A stretch of DNA of 64,000 bases from Stenotrophomonas maltophilia (GCA_002386405.1 DGIP01000338.1:13761-77760), one strand, 5' to 3'. Shown: positions 39,930 to 49,682, numbered from the stretch's first letter. Numbers and translations are program-made. The notes: a model not told the origin generated them from the letters alone.

Positions 39930-40805
39930 TCAAGACGCTTCGGCGGCCTCGATGGTGTTCTGCATCAAGGTAGCCACGGTCATCGGCCCTACCCCACCCG
40001 GGACCGGGGTGATCCAGCTGGCCCGTTCGGCCGCCGCCTCGAAGCCCACGTCGCCGACCAGGCGGCCGTCGTCCAGGCGGTTGATGCCCACGTCGATCAC
40101 CACCGCACCCGGCTTGACCCATTCGCCCGGCACGATGCCCGGGCGGCCTACCGCCACCACCAGGATGTCGGCGTTGCGCACCGACTGCTCCAGCACGTCC
40201 TTGGGGGTGAACTTGTGGCAGCTGGTCACGGTGCAGCCGGCGATCAGCAGTTCCAGGCCCATCGGCCGGCCCACGTGGTTGCTCACGCCCACGATGGTGG
40301 CGTTGCGGCCACGCACCGGCTGGTCGGTGTGGCCCAGCAGCGTGGTGATGCCACGCGGGGTGCACGGGCGCAGGCCGAACTCGCGCAGGGCCAGGTGGCC
40401 GACGTTCTCCGGGTGGAAGCCGTCCACGTCCTTGCGCGGGTCGATCCGGTGGATCAGGCGGCTGGCGTCGGGGATGCCCGGCAGCGGCAGCTGGACCAGA
40501 ATGCCGTGGATCTTGGGGTCCGCATTGAGCTGGTCGATCAGGGTCAGCAGCTCGGCTTCGCCGGTGCCGGCCGGCAGGTCGTAATCGAACGCCTCGATCC
40601 CGACCTTCTCGGCGGCACGGCGCTTGTTGCGCACATACACGGTCGAGGCCGGGTCGCCGCCCACCAGCACCACGGCCAGCCCCGGCCGGCTGCCACCGGC
40701 GGCCAGGCGGGCGTCAACGCGCACCTTCAGGCTGTCCAGCAGGTCTTCGGCGATGCGGCGTCCGTCCAGGATGCGGGCGGAATGACGGGGGGCGGAATCG
40801 TTCAT
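39930..40805 (-). CDS. folD: Methylenetetrahydrofolate dehydrogenase/cyclohydrolase
   Basis: Interconverts methylene-, methenyl- and formyl-tetrahydrofolate, supplying one-carbon units, including for the purine pathway beside guaAB. The 291 residues carry [23 protein letters not shown] (catalytic Lys), [10 protein letters not shown], the NADP site [15 protein letters not shown] and the C-terminal [22 protein letters not shown] 40805 is chosen; the frame is open 21 codons further without homology. Confidence 0.96.
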   Translation of the reverse strand: MNDSAPRHSARILDGRRIAEDLLDSLKVRVDARLAAGGSRPGLAVVLVGGDPASTVYVRNKRRAAEKVGIEAFDYDLPAGTGEAELLTLIDQLNADPKIHGILVQLPLPGIPDASRLIHRIDPRKDVDGFHPENVGHLALREFGLRPCTPRGITTLLGHTDQPVRGRNATIVGVSNHVGRPMGLELLIAGCTVTSCHKFTPKDVLEQSVRNADILVVAVGRPGIVPGEWVKPGAVVIDVGINRLDDGRLVGDVGFEAAAERASWITPVPGGVGPMTVATLMQNTIEAAEAS

Positions 40806-40870
40806 CGAATGCGGGGCGTGGGGCGGCGGAAGGGTATTGTCCCCGATTAACGTGCCGCCGAACACCATCG

Positions 40871-40894
40871 CAGCCGGGCATGGCCCGGCCCTAC
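40871..40894 (-). repeat. SMAG-type REP element
   Basis: On the minus strand GTAG GGCCGGGCC AT GCCCGGCTG; it lies in the 111-base gap after the Kef-type gene and before folD. Confidence 0.7.
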
Positions 40895-40916
40895 GCTGCG
40901 GTCGCGCTCACCCGCG

Positions 40917-42743
40917 TCATTCCTCTTCCGGCACTTCATCCGCGTTGAGGGTGCGCGCCTTGCGCTTGGGTGCGGTGAACGGGGTCGGCGTGGGCACGCC
41001 GGGCAGCGCGGTACCGAACACCATGTGGGCGCCGGCACGCAGGTCGCCGCCGGCCATCTCCAGCTCGAAACGCTCGGCGTCGCGTTCGCGGATCTGCTCG
41101 GCGATGTCGCGTGCGTCGTCTTCCTCCGCCCCCAGTTCCACCAGCGCGGCCTGGCCGAACAGCAGCGCAGACTCGAAGGTCTCGCGGATCTGGAAGTCCA
41201 CGCCCGCATGGATCAGGCGCAGCGAATGTTCGCGGTCGAACGAACGCACCAGCAGCTTGGCCTGCGGGAACTCATGCGCGACCAGCTCGACGATGCGGTC
41301 GGCATCCTGCGCGTTGTTGACGCACACCGCGATGGCCCGCGCGGTGGCCGCGCCCGACGCATGCAGCACGTCCAGCCGGGTACCGTCGCCGTAGTAGATC
41401 TTGAAGCCGAAGCGCTCGGCGTTGTGGATCATGTCCACGTCGTTGTCGATGATGGTCACGTCCACGTCGCGCGCCAGCAGCGACTGGCTGGCCACCTGGC
41501 CGAAGCGGCCGAAGCCGATCATCAGCACGCTGCCGGACATGCCCTCGGCGGTATCCACGCCTTCCAGCGAGACCTCGCGCGCCGGCATCAGCTTGTCGTG
41601 CAGCAGCACGAACAACGGGGTGAGCGCCATTGACAGCACCACGATGGCGGTCAGGTTGGCGTTGACCTCGATGCCGATCACCCCGGCGGTGGCCGCGGCC
41701 GAGAACAGCACGAAGGCGAATTCGCCGCCCTGTGCCATCACCACGCCGCGATCCAGCGCCTGGCGATGGTCGCTGCCCAGGATGCGTGCCACGACATAGA
41801 TGCACACCGCCTTGGCCAGCATCAGGGCCAGCACGCCCGACACGATCAGCGGCCAGTTGTTGGCCACCACGGTGAGGTCCAGGGCCATGCCCACGCTGAG
41901 GAAGAACAGCCCGAGCAGGATGCCGCGGAACGGTTCGATGTCGGCTTCGATCTGGTGGCGGAAGGTGGACTCGCTCAGCAGCACGCCGGCCAGGAACGCG
42001 CCCATCGCCATCGACAGCCCGCCCAGCTGCATCAGCAGCGCTGCGCCCAGCACCACCAGCAATGCGGCGGCGGTCATCACCTCGCGCGCCTTGGCGGCAG
42101 CCAGGATGCGGAACAGCGGGTTGAGCAGGAAGCGGCCGACCAGCACCAGCCCGATGATCGCGCCGGCGGCGATGGCCACGCTGATCCAGCGCGAGCCGGT
42201 ACCGGCATCGGCCTGCACCGGCGCCATGAAGGCGACCACCGCCAGCAGCGGCACGATCAGCAGATCTTCGAACAACAAGATCGAGACGATCTTCTGCCCG
42301 GACGGCAGCGCGATATCGCCGCGCTCGGCCAGCAGCTGCATCACCACTGCGGTGGACGTCAGCACGAAACCGGCCGCACCGATGAAGGCCACCGGCAGCG
42401 GGAACCCGAACAGCATGCACACCCCGGTGAGCACGGCACCGCAGACCACGATCTGCAGTGTGCCCAGCCCGAAGATTTCCCTGCGCAGGCTCCACAGGTG
42501 CGAAGGCCGCATTTCCAGTCCGATCACGAACAGGAACATCACCACGCCCAGTTCGGCCGTGTGCAGGATCGCCTGCGGATCGGAGAACCAGCCGAAGCCG
42601 AACGGACCAATCGCCAACCCGGCCGCGAAGTAGCCCAGCACCGAGCCCAATCCCAGCCGGCGGAACAACGGCACCATCACCACTGCCGCACCCAGCAGGG
42701 CGACTACTTTCACCAGTTCACTGGCACCTGCTTCCACCGCCAT
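40917..42743 (-). CDS. Kef-type K+/H+ antiporter (CPA2) with TrkA-N domain
   Basis: A 608-residue inner-membrane antiporter. About the first 385 residues hold twelve or so helices of the Na_H_exchanger fold (GYFAAGLAIGPFGFG, GVVMFLFVIGLEMRP, FLAGVLLSES); then a cytoplasmic RCK/TrkA-N domain with the dinucleotide loop VLMIGFGRFGQVASQSL (about 405-520). E. coli KefB/KefC have this plan and protect against electrophiles. No KefF/G ancillary protein is adjacent, though an old yellow enzyme is nearby. ATG 42743 preferred over 42761. Confidence 0.9.
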   Translation of the reverse strand: MAVEAGASELVKVVALLGAAVVMVPLFRRLGLGSVLGYFAAGLAIGPFGFGWFSDPQAILHTAELGVVMFLFVIGLEMRPSHLWSLRREIFGLGTLQIVVCGAVLTGVCMLFGFPLPVAFIGAAGFVLTSTAVVMQLLAERGDIALPSGQKIVSILLFEDLLIVPLLAVVAFMAPVQADAGTGSRWISVAIAAGAIIGLVLVGRFLLNPLFRILAAAKAREVMTAAALLVVLGAALLMQLGGLSMAMGAFLAGVLLSESTFRHQIEADIEPFRGILLGLFFLSVGMALDLTVVANNWPLIVSGVLALMLAKAVCIYVVARILGSDHRQALDRGVVMAQGGEFAFVLFSAAATAGVIGIEVNANLTAIVVLSMALTPLFVLLHDKLMPAREVSLEGVDTAEGMSGSVLMIGFGRFGQVASQSLLARDVDVTIIDNDVDMIHNAERFGFKIYYGDGTRLDVLHASGAATARAIAVCVNNAQDADRIVELVAHEFPQAKLLVRSFDREHSLRLIHAGVDFQIRETFESALLFGQAALVELGAEEDDARDIAEQIRERDAERFELEMAGGDLRAGAHMVFGTALPGVPTPTPFTAPKRKARTLNADEVPEEE

Positions 42744-42868
42744 GCGGTCTGTTCCTTGCAACTCCGATCAGCCATCACGATAGGACAAGTTGACGCAGGG
42801 ACATAGCACGCAGGTGCGCATGATCGTGCCGGGAATGGAACGATCGGTCAGTAAATCACCATATCGTC

Positions 42869-44008
42869 CTACGGGCCCGCACAGAACGCGGCGTAGTCGA
42901 TGTAACCCGGGAAGCCCTGGCCGGGTGCACACAGTGGGCAGGCGGGATCCGGCCCGAGGCGGATCTCACGGAACCGCATGCCCAGCGCGTCGAAGGTCAG
43001 CAGCCGCCCCACCAGCGGTTCACCGATACCCAGCAGCAGCTTGAGCACTTCGGTGGCCTGCAGCAGGCCGACCATGCCCGGCAGCACGCCCAGCACCCCG
43101 GCCTCGGCGCAGTTGGGCGCGAACTCGGGCGGTGGCGGTTCCGGGAACAGGCAGCGGTAGCATGGCGCCTCACCGCGATGGCGGCCGGCGTCGAACACCG
43201 ACACCTGGCCGGTGAAACGCTCCACCGCGCCGTAGACCAGCGGGATCGCGTGCTGGATGCAGGCATCGTTGAGCAGGTAGCGCAGCGGGAAGTTGTCCGA
43301 CCCGTCCAGCACCACGTCCACGCCGTCGAGCAGCGCGTCGATGTTGTCCGAGGTCACCCGCGCCTGCACCGCTTCGACGTCCAACCCGGGGTTGAGCGCC
43401 CGCAGCCGTTCGCGGGCCGAATGCACCTTGGGCTCGCCGATGCTGGCTTCGGTATGCAGGATCTGCCGCTGCAGGTTGCTGCGGTCCACCACGTCGTCAT
43501 CGGCGATGCGGAGGTGCCCTACCCCGGCGGCGGCCAGGTAGAAGGCGGCCGGTGAACCAAGGCCGCCAGCGCCCAGCAGCAGCACCCGGGCGCCGAGCAG
43601 CGCCTGCTGGCCGGCAACCCCGACCTGCGGCAGCAGCAGGTGGCGTGAGTAGCGTTCGTTGAAATCGCGCTCGTCGTCGCTCTGCAGCGGCTGCACGAGC
43701 GGCAGCCCCGCAGCACGCCAGGCGGTGGTGCCGCCGTGGACGGAGGCGATGTGGGTGTAGCCGAGCTCGGCCAGCGCCTGCGCGGCTTCCAGGGAGCGCT
43801 TGCCGCTCTGGCAGATCAGGATGAGTTCGCGGTCGTGTGTCGGGAGGTGGGCAGACGGATCTGCCTGGAGCTCGCCTTTCGCGATGCCCAGTGCGCCCTC
43901 GGCCATGCCGGTGGCGCGCTCGTGCGCCTCACGCACATCGATCAACAAGGCGCCGTGGGTGACGCGCTGGCGCGCCTGGTCGGGAGATATCTCAGGGATG
44001 GGGCTCAT
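42869..44008 (-). CDS. Rhodanese-ThiF adenylyltransferase (MoeB/MoeZ-like)
   Basis: A 379-residue protein with an N-terminal rhodanese domain (about 1-105, active Cys in LICQSGKRS) followed by a ThiF/E1-like domain (about 115-379): NERYSRHLLLPQVG, ATP loop GAGGLGSPAAFYLAAAGVG, RSNLQRQILHT and a zinc site formed by CYRC and CPLC. It should adenylate and sulfurate a ubiquitin-like sulfur carrier (MoaD or ThiS type) in cofactor synthesis. The domain order is the reverse of eukaryotic MOCS3/MoeZ, where rhodanese is C-terminal. ATG 44008 is used; the open frame upstream runs into REP sequence. Confidence 0.9.
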   Translation of the reverse strand: MSPIPEISPDQARQRVTHGALLIDVREAHERATGMAEGALGIAKGELQADPSAHLPTHDRELILICQSGKRSLEAAQALAELGYTHIASVHGGTTAWRAAGLPLVQPLQSDDERDFNERYSRHLLLPQVGVAGQQALLGARVLLLGAGGLGSPAAFYLAAAGVGHLRIADDDVVDRSNLQRQILHTEASIGEPKVHSARERLRALNPGLDVEAVQARVTSDNIDALLDGVDVVLDGSDNFPLRYLLNDACIQHAIPLVYGAVERFTGQVSVFDAGRHRGEAPCYRCLFPEPPPPEFAPNCAEAGVLGVLPGMVGLLQATEVLKLLLGIGEPLVGRLLTFDALGMRFREIRLGPDPACPLCAPGQGFPGYIDYAAFCAGP

Positions 44009-44033
44009 TGCCCCATTATCGCGCGCCCGCCGC

Positions 44034-44102
44034 GTAGAGCCACGCCCTGCGTGGCTGCGCCTCGTTCCGGCGCCGCGAAGCCACGCAGGGCGTGGCTCTA
44101 CA
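44034..44102. repeat. Inverted pair of SMAG-type REP elements
   Basis: GTAGAGCCACGCCCTGCGTGGCT (44034-44056) and its inverted copy at 44080-44102 flank about 23 bases and could fold into one large cruciform. It lies between the rhodanese-ThiF gene and the OYE gene. Same core as 23569-23591. Confidence 0.85.
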
Positions 44103-44126
44103 CGATCCGGCACCAGGAATGCGGAT

Positions 44127-45239
44127 TTACGCCGGCACTTCTTCGGCGGCCGGGTAATCAGTAAATCCGGCTTCAGCCCCACCAAAGTACGTGGCCTTGT
44201 CAGGCGCGTTCAACGCCAGGCCCTGCTGCAGGCGAAGCGGCAGGTCGGGGTTGGCGATGAACGGTCGGCCGAAACCGATCAGGTCGGCCCAGCCCTTGGC
44301 CAGTGCTTCCTCGGCGCGCTCGACCGTGTACTTGCCCGCGTAGATCAGGGTGCCGCGATAGATCATCCGCAGCGCTTCCTTGAACGCTACCGGCATCACC
44401 GGGGCGTCTTCCCAGTCCGCTTCGGCGATGTGCAGGTAGGCCACGCCGATGCTGTCCAGGATGTGCGCGGCGGCCAGGTAGGTGGCCTGCGGGGTGTCGT
44501 CCACGGCGCCCTGCAGGGTGGTCAGCGGGGCCAGGCGCACGCCGAGGCGGTCAGCGCCTACTTCTGCGGCGACCGCTTCGGCGACTTCGCGCAGGAAACG
44601 CAGGCGGTTCTGCAGCGAGCCACCGTAGCCGTCGGTGCGCTGGTTGGCCTGGGAATCGATGAACTGGTTGATCAGGTAGCCGTTGGCGCCGTGCAGTTCA
44701 ACGCCGTCGAAGCCGGCGTCGATGGCGCGGCGGGCGGCCAGCGCGTAGTCGCGCACGATCTGCGGGATTTCGCTGATGTCCAGGGCGCGCGGCATGGAGT
44801 GCTGGACCATCTCGCCTACCCCGCCCTGCGGGCCGGTGCCGGCGACGTCGACGAAGACCTTGACGCCGTCGGCCTGCAGGGCCGAGGACGAGACCGGTGC
44901 TTCACCGTTCGGCTGCAGGTCCACGTGCGAGACGCGGCCCACGTGCCAGAGCTGGGCGAAGATGCGGCCGCCAGCGGCGTGCACGGCGTCGGTGACGCCG
45001 CGCCAGCCGGCGACCTGGGCGTCGTCGTGGATGCCGGGGGTCCAGGCGTAGCCCTGCCCCTGCGGGCTGATCTGGGTGCCTTCGCTGACGATCAGGCCGG
45101 CCGAGGCGCGCTGGGCGTAGTACTGGGCCATGAGCGGGGTGGCCACGTTGCCGGTGGCGGCGCGTGAGCGGGTCATCGGCGGCATGACGATGCGGTTGGG
45201 CAGGGTCAGCGGGCCGAGGCGGTAGGGGGTGAAGAGCAT
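44127..45239 (-). CDS. nemA: Alkene reductase, old yellow enzyme family
   Basis: A 370-residue FMN enzyme using NAD(P)H to reduce activated double bonds or nitro compounds. Signatures: LPNRIVMPPMTRSRA at the start, AQLWHVGR, the substrate His/Asn in FDGVELHGANGYLINQFIDSQANQRTDGYGG-type motif, and the C-terminal GFGRPFIANPDLPLR. Gene symbol by family similarity to E. coli NemA. It may detoxify electrophiles together with the nearby Kef-type antiporter. Confidence 0.9.
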   Translation of the reverse strand: MLFTPYRLGPLTLPNRIVMPPMTRSRAATGNVATPLMAQYYAQRASAGLIVSEGTQISPQGQGYAWTPGIHDDAQVAGWRGVTDAVHAAGGRIFAQLWHVGRVSHVDLQPNGEAPVSSSALQADGVKVFVDVAGTGPQGGVGEMVQHSMPRALDISEIPQIVRDYALAARRAIDAGFDGVELHGANGYLINQFIDSQANQRTDGYGGSLQNRLRFLREVAEAVAAEVGADRLGVRLAPLTTLQGAVDDTPQATYLAAAHILDSIGVAYLHIAEADWEDAPVMPVAFKEALRMIYRGTLIYAGKYTVERAEEALAKGWADLIGFGRPFIANPDLPLRLQQGLALNAPDKATYFGGAEAGFTDYPAAEEVPA

Positions 45240-45351
45240 GGGGGTTCCTTGCTAGAGACTGTGGCAAGGATGGGGATGGCGGGCCGTGGGGAACAGGCCT
45301 TTGCCGGCAATAGTGTTGTGACGCCGGTGCAATGATCGGATGCCAGGGATC

Positions 45352-45445
45352 GTAGCGACACGCCATGCGTGTCCCACGCGAACCGGCCGAAGCTGGCGTA
45401 TCGGCTGCGGATGCACCGCCTGGGACACGCGTGGCGTGTCGCTAC
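45352..45445. repeat. Inverted pair of SMAG-type REP elements
   Basis: GTAGCGACACGCC ATG CGTGTCCC (from 45352) and an inverted copy ending GGCGTGTCGCTAC at 45445. The minus-strand GTAG of the second copy supplies the TAG stop codon of the EcsC gene (45442-45444). Confidence 0.85.
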
Positions 45446-46311
45446 GGGATCTCGCCTGCCAGTTGGTTGTAGGCGGCACGCACTGTTTCGTAGCCGTACT
45501 GGCGTTCCAGGCGGCGCACGATGAAGTGGCCGCGCGCCATGTCCTGGTAGTAGTCGGTGAACATGGTGTTCAACGTGGCGCCGGCGACCGCGCCGATGAT
45601 CGGCACTGCCTGGGCGGCGAACTTCTCGGTGACCACCACGCCGAAACGGGCGGCGACCTTTTCGACGATCTTGGCCAGCCACTTGCCGGCTTCCTTCGGG
45701 GTCAGGCCGATCATCACGCCACCGCCGCCGACCGCCGCGCCGGCCAGTTCGGCCGACAGGTGGCGCATCACTTCGGCGGTGAAGCCACGGGTGATGTAGT
45801 AGCCGGTCTCGCTGGCGTCGTCCTGGCCGGAGTTGCCGCCCAGCGCGAATACTTCCAGGCAGGCGTGGCGGGTGCCCATCTCGCTCAGGTCGAAGCCTTC
45901 GCTGCGGGCCACGTCGGCGACCGAACGCATCATGATGGTGGTCGACACCGGCAGTTCCAGGAACAGCGCGGTGAACCCGAACGCACCGCCCAGCGCACCG
46001 GTGGTGGCGGCGGCCACCTTGTGCCAGCGCGTGGACGCGGCCTTGCCCGGGGTGTTGTCCATGCTCCACAGCGCGGCCTGCGCGGATTTGAACAGCGCCG
46101 CCTCCACCGCGCCGTGGATCCGCCGCGACACCGACTGCGGCAGCTTCTTCACCGCGAACTCCAATGGCGAACCGATCAGGTTCGCCATCTTGGCGGTGAG
46201 CGTGGGCGATTCGAGCAGGCCCACCGCCCGCTGCAGGTCGGCCCAGTCCTGCGAGGTCGGCAGGATCTGCGCTTCCAGCGGCGGCGGCACGATACGGACG
46301 ATATGGCTCAT
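45442..46311 (-). CDS. EcsC family protein
   Basis: A 289-residue protein with Ala/Gly-rich amphipathic segments: TGALGGAFGFTALFLELPVSTTIMMRSVADVAR and a second glycine-rich stretch GAAVGGGGVMIGLTPKEAG, plus MARGHFIVRRLERQYG near the end. This is the EcsC family, membrane-associated and of unclear function. The start MSHIVRIVPPP is not strongly supported by a ribosome site. Its stop codon lies inside a REP element. Confidence 0.85.
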   Translation of the reverse strand: MSHIVRIVPPPLEAQILPTSQDWADLQRAVGLLESPTLTAKMANLIGSPLEFAVKKLPQSVSRRIHGAVEAALFKSAQAALWSMDNTPGKAASTRWHKVAAATTGALGGAFGFTALFLELPVSTTIMMRSVADVARSEGFDLSEMGTRHACLEVFALGGNSGQDDASETGYYITRGFTAEVMRHLSAELAGAAVGGGGVMIGLTPKEAGKWLAKIVEKVAARFGVVVTEKFAAQAVPIIGAVAGATLNTMFTDYYQDMARGHFIVRRLERQYGYETVRAAYNQLAGEIP

Positions 46312-46364
46312 GCCCGGATCATAACCCTGTCCGGTTGAACGTCATGTGCCCGACGGCGCGCAGG

Positions 46365-46934
46365 TCAGGCCGGCAGGCCGGACAACGCGCCCATGAACTG
46401 CCGATAGTGGCGCAGTTCGGCGATCGAATCGTGCACATCGCTCAGCGCGGTATGGCTGGAGGTCTTGCCTACTCCGGCAGCAACCGAAGGGGCCCAGCGC
46501 CGGGCCAGCTCCTTGACCGTGGACACGTCCAGGTTGCGGTAGTGGAAGTACTTCTCCAGGCGCGGCATTTCACGGTGCAGGAAACGGCGGTCCTGGCAGA
46601 TCGAGTTGCCGCACATCGGCGAGGCGCCGGCCCTGATCCACTGTGCCAGGAAGTTCACCGTCTGCGCCTCGGCCTGCGCCAGGGTGACCTGGCTGTCGAC
46701 CACGCGCTGCCACAGGCCCGAACGGCGGTGCTGGTTGCGGTTCCACTCGTCCATTGCCTCCAGGCGCTCCACCGGGTGGTGGATGGCGAACTCCGGGCCT
46801 TCGGCCAGCACGTTCAACTGCGCGTCGGTGACGACGGTAGCGATCTCGATGATCGAATCGTTGTCGGTATCCAGACCGGTCATTTCCAGGTCGATCCAGA
46901 TCAGTCGTTCGCCTTCGGCGCCGTTGTCCGCCAT
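46365..46934 (-). CDS. orn: Oligoribonuclease
   Basis: A 3'-5' exonuclease that degrades very short RNAs and pGpG left from cyclic-di-GMP breakdown. The 189 residues carry all DEDDh residues: [33 protein letters not shown] and [11 protein letters not shown]. Complete; usual length about 180. It links functionally to the EAL phosphodiesterase elsewhere in this window through pGpG removal. Confidence 0.96.
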   Translation of the reverse strand: MADNGAEGERLIWIDLEMTGLDTDNDSIIEIATVVTDAQLNVLAEGPEFAIHHPVERLEAMDEWNRNQHRRSGLWQRVVDSQVTLAQAEAQTVNFLAQWIRAGASPMCGNSICQDRRFLHREMPRLEKYFHYRNLDVSTVKELARRWAPSVAAGVGKTSSHTALSDVHDSIAELRHYRQFMGALSGLPA

Positions 46935-46975
46935 GTCCTGCCCTTGTGCAGAGAGTAATGCGACATGATACCGCC

Positions 46976-46999
46976 TTCACGGTGTGGCCCTGCCGTGAA
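46976..46999 (-). terminator. Inverted repeat after tadA
   Basis: TTCACGG and CCGTGAA are seven-base arms around ten bases, starting two bases after the tadA stop. There is no T-run, so it is only a weak terminator candidate. Confidence 0.35.
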
Positions 47000-47000
47000 A

Positions 47001-47525
47001 TCACTCCAGCAGCAGCGGCGGCTTGCCTCGTTTGGCCCGGAAGTAATTGGTCAGCCGCGTGCTGGCTTCTTTCGCCAGCACCCCCGCGTGCAGCTCAACG
47101 CGGTGGTTGTGGCGGGCATCGCCAAGCAGGTCGAACACACTGCCGCAGGCACCGGTCTTGGGATCGGTAGCTGCATAGACCAGCCGCGCCACCCGCGCAT
47201 GCACCACCGCCATCGCGCACATGGCACACGGTTCCAGCGTCACATACAGGGTACTGCCCAGCAGGCGGTGGTTGGCCAGTGCCCTGCCCGCCTGGCGCAT
47301 CGCCACGATTTCAGCGTGGGCGCTGGGGTCGTGGTCGGCGATGTTGAGGTTCCAGCCTTCGCCGAGAACCGTGCCGTCGGCGCCGACCAGCACCGCGCCT
47401 ACCGGGATTTCGTTGAACTCGCGCTCGGCACGTTCGGCCAGGCGCAATGCATGCTGCATCCAGTATTCGTCCTGGTCGTGCACCGGCACGCCCAGCGGCG
47501 GGGGCGGCGGCAGGCGCTCAACCAC
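47001..47525 (-). CDS. tadA: tRNA-specific adenosine deaminase
   Basis: Deaminates A34 to inosine in tRNA-Arg(ACG). The zinc deaminase motifs are [10 protein letters not shown] (His, Glu) and [11 protein letters not shown] (two Cys), and the N-terminal part [28 protein letters not shown] matches E. coli TadA. The GTG at 47525 overlaps the mntR stop and gives 174 residues with a Pro-rich lead; GTG 47480 or ATG 47459 would be shorter. Coupled to mntR. Confidence 0.93.
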   Translation of the reverse strand: MVERLPPPPPLGVPVHDQDEYWMQHALRLAERAEREFNEIPVGAVLVGADGTVLGEGWNLNIADHDPSAHAEIVAMRQAGRALANHRLLGSTLYVTLEPCAMCAMAVVHARVARLVYAATDPKTGACGSVFDLLGDARHNHRVELHAGVLAKEASTRLTNYFRAKRGKPPLLLE

Positions 47526-47976
47526 GGCCGTCGGCCTTGCGTACGAACGCCTCGAACGCGGCCAGGGTGGCCTCGCTGACATGGTGTTCGATGCCTTCGG
47601 CATCGCGCCGGGCCGAATCGGCATCCACGCCCAGGGCCAGCAGGAAGCGCTCCACGGTCTGGTGGCGGGCGCGCATTTCCACCGCCAGCTGCTCGCCGGC
47701 CGGGGTGAGGAACACGCCCCGGTACGGGCGCTGGATCGCCCAGCCTTCCTTGACCAAACGCTTGAGCGCCTTGGCCACGGTTGGCTGGGCCACGCCCAGG
47801 CGGGTGGCGATGTCCACCTGGCGGGCCTCGCGGCCATCGGCGATCAGGTCCGCGATCAGCTCCACGTAGTCTTCGACCAGCTCCGAGCGGCGCGCCTCGC
47901 GCACCTGCACGAACCCCTCCACGTGCACCTGGGCATCGATCAGCGGGGTGGGCGGCTTGGCTCGGGTGGGCGACAT
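47518..47976 (-). CDS. mntR: Manganese-responsive regulator, DtxR/MntR family
   Basis: A 152-residue repressor with a winged helix ([23 protein letters not shown]) and a dimerisation domain carrying metal-ligand candidates in [14 protein letters not shown] and [11 protein letters not shown]. The proteobacterial MntR has this length and lacks an SH3 domain. It has an unusually long N-terminal stretch before the HTH, as in E. coli MntR. It starts ten bases after the sensor-kinase gene end and overlaps tadA. Confidence 0.9.
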   Translation of the reverse strand: MSPTRAKPPTPLIDAQVHVEGFVQVREARRSELVEDYVELIADLIADGREARQVDIATRLGVAQPTVAKALKRLVKEGWAIQRPYRGVFLTPAGEQLAVEMRARHQTVERFLLALGVDADSARRDAEGIEHHVSEATLAAFEAFVRKADGRG

Positions 47977-47985
47977 GCGCCCAGT

Positions 47986-49101
47986 TTAACGAACCTGCCG
48001 CTGCAGCGGGGTCTCGAACAGGACCACGCCTTCCAGGTTGCGCGCCGCCAGCAGGCCGCCATGCGCCCGGGCGAACTCGTGGGCAATGAACAGCCCCAAC
48101 CCCAGCCCGCGGCTGTCGTGGAAACTGGCCTTGAACGGCTCGAACAGGCGCGGCAGCAGGGTTTCCGGAATCTGCCCGGCATTGCGCACCTGCAGCCGCA
48201 GCGAATCGCCGGGCAGGCCACGCACCAGCACCTGCACCGGCGCATCGCCGCCATGCAGCACCGCGTTGCCGATCAGGTTGGAGAGCAGCTGCGCCAAGCG
48301 ATCCGGATCGCCCTGCAGGCGGGTGTCGCCTTCCACGTGCAGCTCGATCTTCGCCTTCGGGTGCGCGCGACCGACCTCGTTGACCACCACGGCCGCCACT
48401 TCGGCCAGGTCGCATTCCTCGGTCTGCAGGCGCAGGCCGCCGCTCCGGATCCGCGAGAAATCCAGCAGCTGCTCGACCATCCGCGCCATCCGCACCGCGC
48501 TGTTTTCCAGGTGCACCAGGGTCTGCTGCGCGGACGGGTCGTCGGGCAGGTCCAGCGACAGCTTGTCGGCGCAGAGCAGGATCGCCGACAGCGGCGTGCG
48601 CAGGTCGTGGGTGAGCACGGCCATCATGGTTTCATTGAGCTTGAGCGCGTGCTCCAGCGCCTGGTTGCGCGCCTTGAGCAGCTGCTTCTGCTGGTAGAGC
48701 TCGATGAACACGTTGACCTTGCTCATGATCACCTGCGGCTCGATCGGCTTGTGCAGGAAGTCCACCGCGCCGCTTTCGTAGCCCTTGAACGCGCGCACCG
48801 GATCGTTCGGCGAGGCGGTCAGGAAGATGATCGGCACATCGCGGCTGCGCTGCGAGCCGCGCATCAGCTCGGCCAGCGAAAAACCGTCGATCTCCGGCAT
48901 GTGCACGTCCAGCAGCGCCAGCGCCACTTCGTGTTCGAGCAGCAGTTCCAGCGCTTCGGCACCCGAGGCCGCGCACAGGATGTCCAGGCCGTCGCGGCGC
49001 AGCAGCGCCTCCATGGCGACCAGGTTCTGGGGTACGTCATCGACGATGAGCAGGTTCACCCGCTCGTTGGCCGGCGTCGTGGTGGACTCGATAAGGTTCA
49101 T
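47986..49101 (-). CDS. Receiver-histidine kinase hybrid
   Basis: A 371-residue cytoplasmic protein with an N-terminal receiver domain (about 14-130; phospho-Asp in LALLDVHMPEIDG, Lys in FLHKPIEP) followed by a HisKA helix pair (VLTHDLRTPLSA, His about 160) and an HATPase domain (NLIGNAVLHGG, GLGLGLFIAHEF). It is the last gene of a four-gene run with overlapping starts and stops. It probably takes phosphate on its receiver from the large hybrid kinase at 50503. Confidence 0.92.
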   Translation of the reverse strand: MNLIESTTTPANERVNLLIVDDVPQNLVAMEALLRRDGLDILCAASGAEALELLLEHEVALALLDVHMPEIDGFSLAELMRGSQRSRDVPIIFLTASPNDPVRAFKGYESGAVDFLHKPIEPQVIMSKVNVFIELYQQKQLLKARNQALEHALKLNETMMAVLTHDLRTPLSAILLCADKLSLDLPDDPSAQQTLVHLENSAVRMARMVEQLLDFSRIRSGGLRLQTEECDLAEVAAVVVNEVGRAHPKAKIELHVEGDTRLQGDPDRLAQLLSNLIGNAVLHGGDAPVQVLVRGLPGDSLRLQVRNAGQIPETLLPRLFEPFKASFHDSRGLGLGLFIAHEFARAHGGLLAARNLEGVVLFETPLQRQVR

Positions 49102-49682
49102 CGGGCAAGGCCTTTCATGCGCGAGCATAGGGAGGTGAGCGTCAGCACCGCATCGGCGCCGGCATGTGCCAGCGCAGCCGCTGGCATGATCGGGGAATAG
49201 GCATCGTCGGGGCACTGGATCCAGGCCTGGCCACCGGCGTTGCGGACGGCGGCCACGCCGGCACTGCCGTCGTTGCTGGCCCCGGTGAGCAGGATGGCCA
49301 GCACGCCGCTGCCGAACACCTCGGCGGCGCTTTCGAACAGCGGGTCGATCGCCGGTCGCGAGAACAGCACCGGCGCGTCCACCGACAACGCCAGGGTACT
49401 GCGGCTTTCCACCAGCAGATGGTAGTCCGGCGGCGCGAAGGTGACCGTGCCGGGCAGCAGCGGCTGCTTGTCCTCCGCTTCGCACACCGGCAACGGGCAG
49501 CGCAGCCCGAGCAGGTCGGCAATCCGGCTGGGGCGGTCGCGCGGCAGGTGCAACACCACCAGTACCGGCATCGGCAGGTCGGCGGGCAGCGCAGCCAGCA
49601 GCTGCTGCAGCGCGCTCACGCCGCCGGCGGAAGCGCCGACCACGATGACCTCGATCTCGGGCAGCTCGGGGGTCGCGTTCAT
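49098..49682 (-). CDS. CheB-type methylesterase domain protein
   Basis: A 194-residue stand-alone CheB catalytic domain with no receiver: catalytic Ser in VVGASAGGVSAL, His in LVVLHLPRDRPS and the Asp region LLTGASNDGSAG. In chemotaxis it removes methyl groups from receptors; here no methyl-accepting receptor is near. It overlaps the REC-kinase by four bases and the CheR gene by one. Confidence 0.9.
   Translation of the reverse strand: MNATPELPEIEVIVVGASAGGVSALQQLLAALPADLPMPVLVVLHLPRDRPSRIADLLGLRCPLPVCEAEDKQPLLPGTVTFAPPDYHLLVESRSTLALSVDAPVLFSRPAIDPLFESAAEVFGSGVLAILLTGASNDGSAGVAAVRNAGGQAWIQCPDDAYSPIMPAAALAHAGADAVLTLTSLCSRMKGLAR

Noticed and set aside
44034-44102. Possible CRISPR repeat or terminator
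   Set aside because: Only two inverted copies with a GTAG head, no spacer array and no cas genes; it fits paired REP elements.
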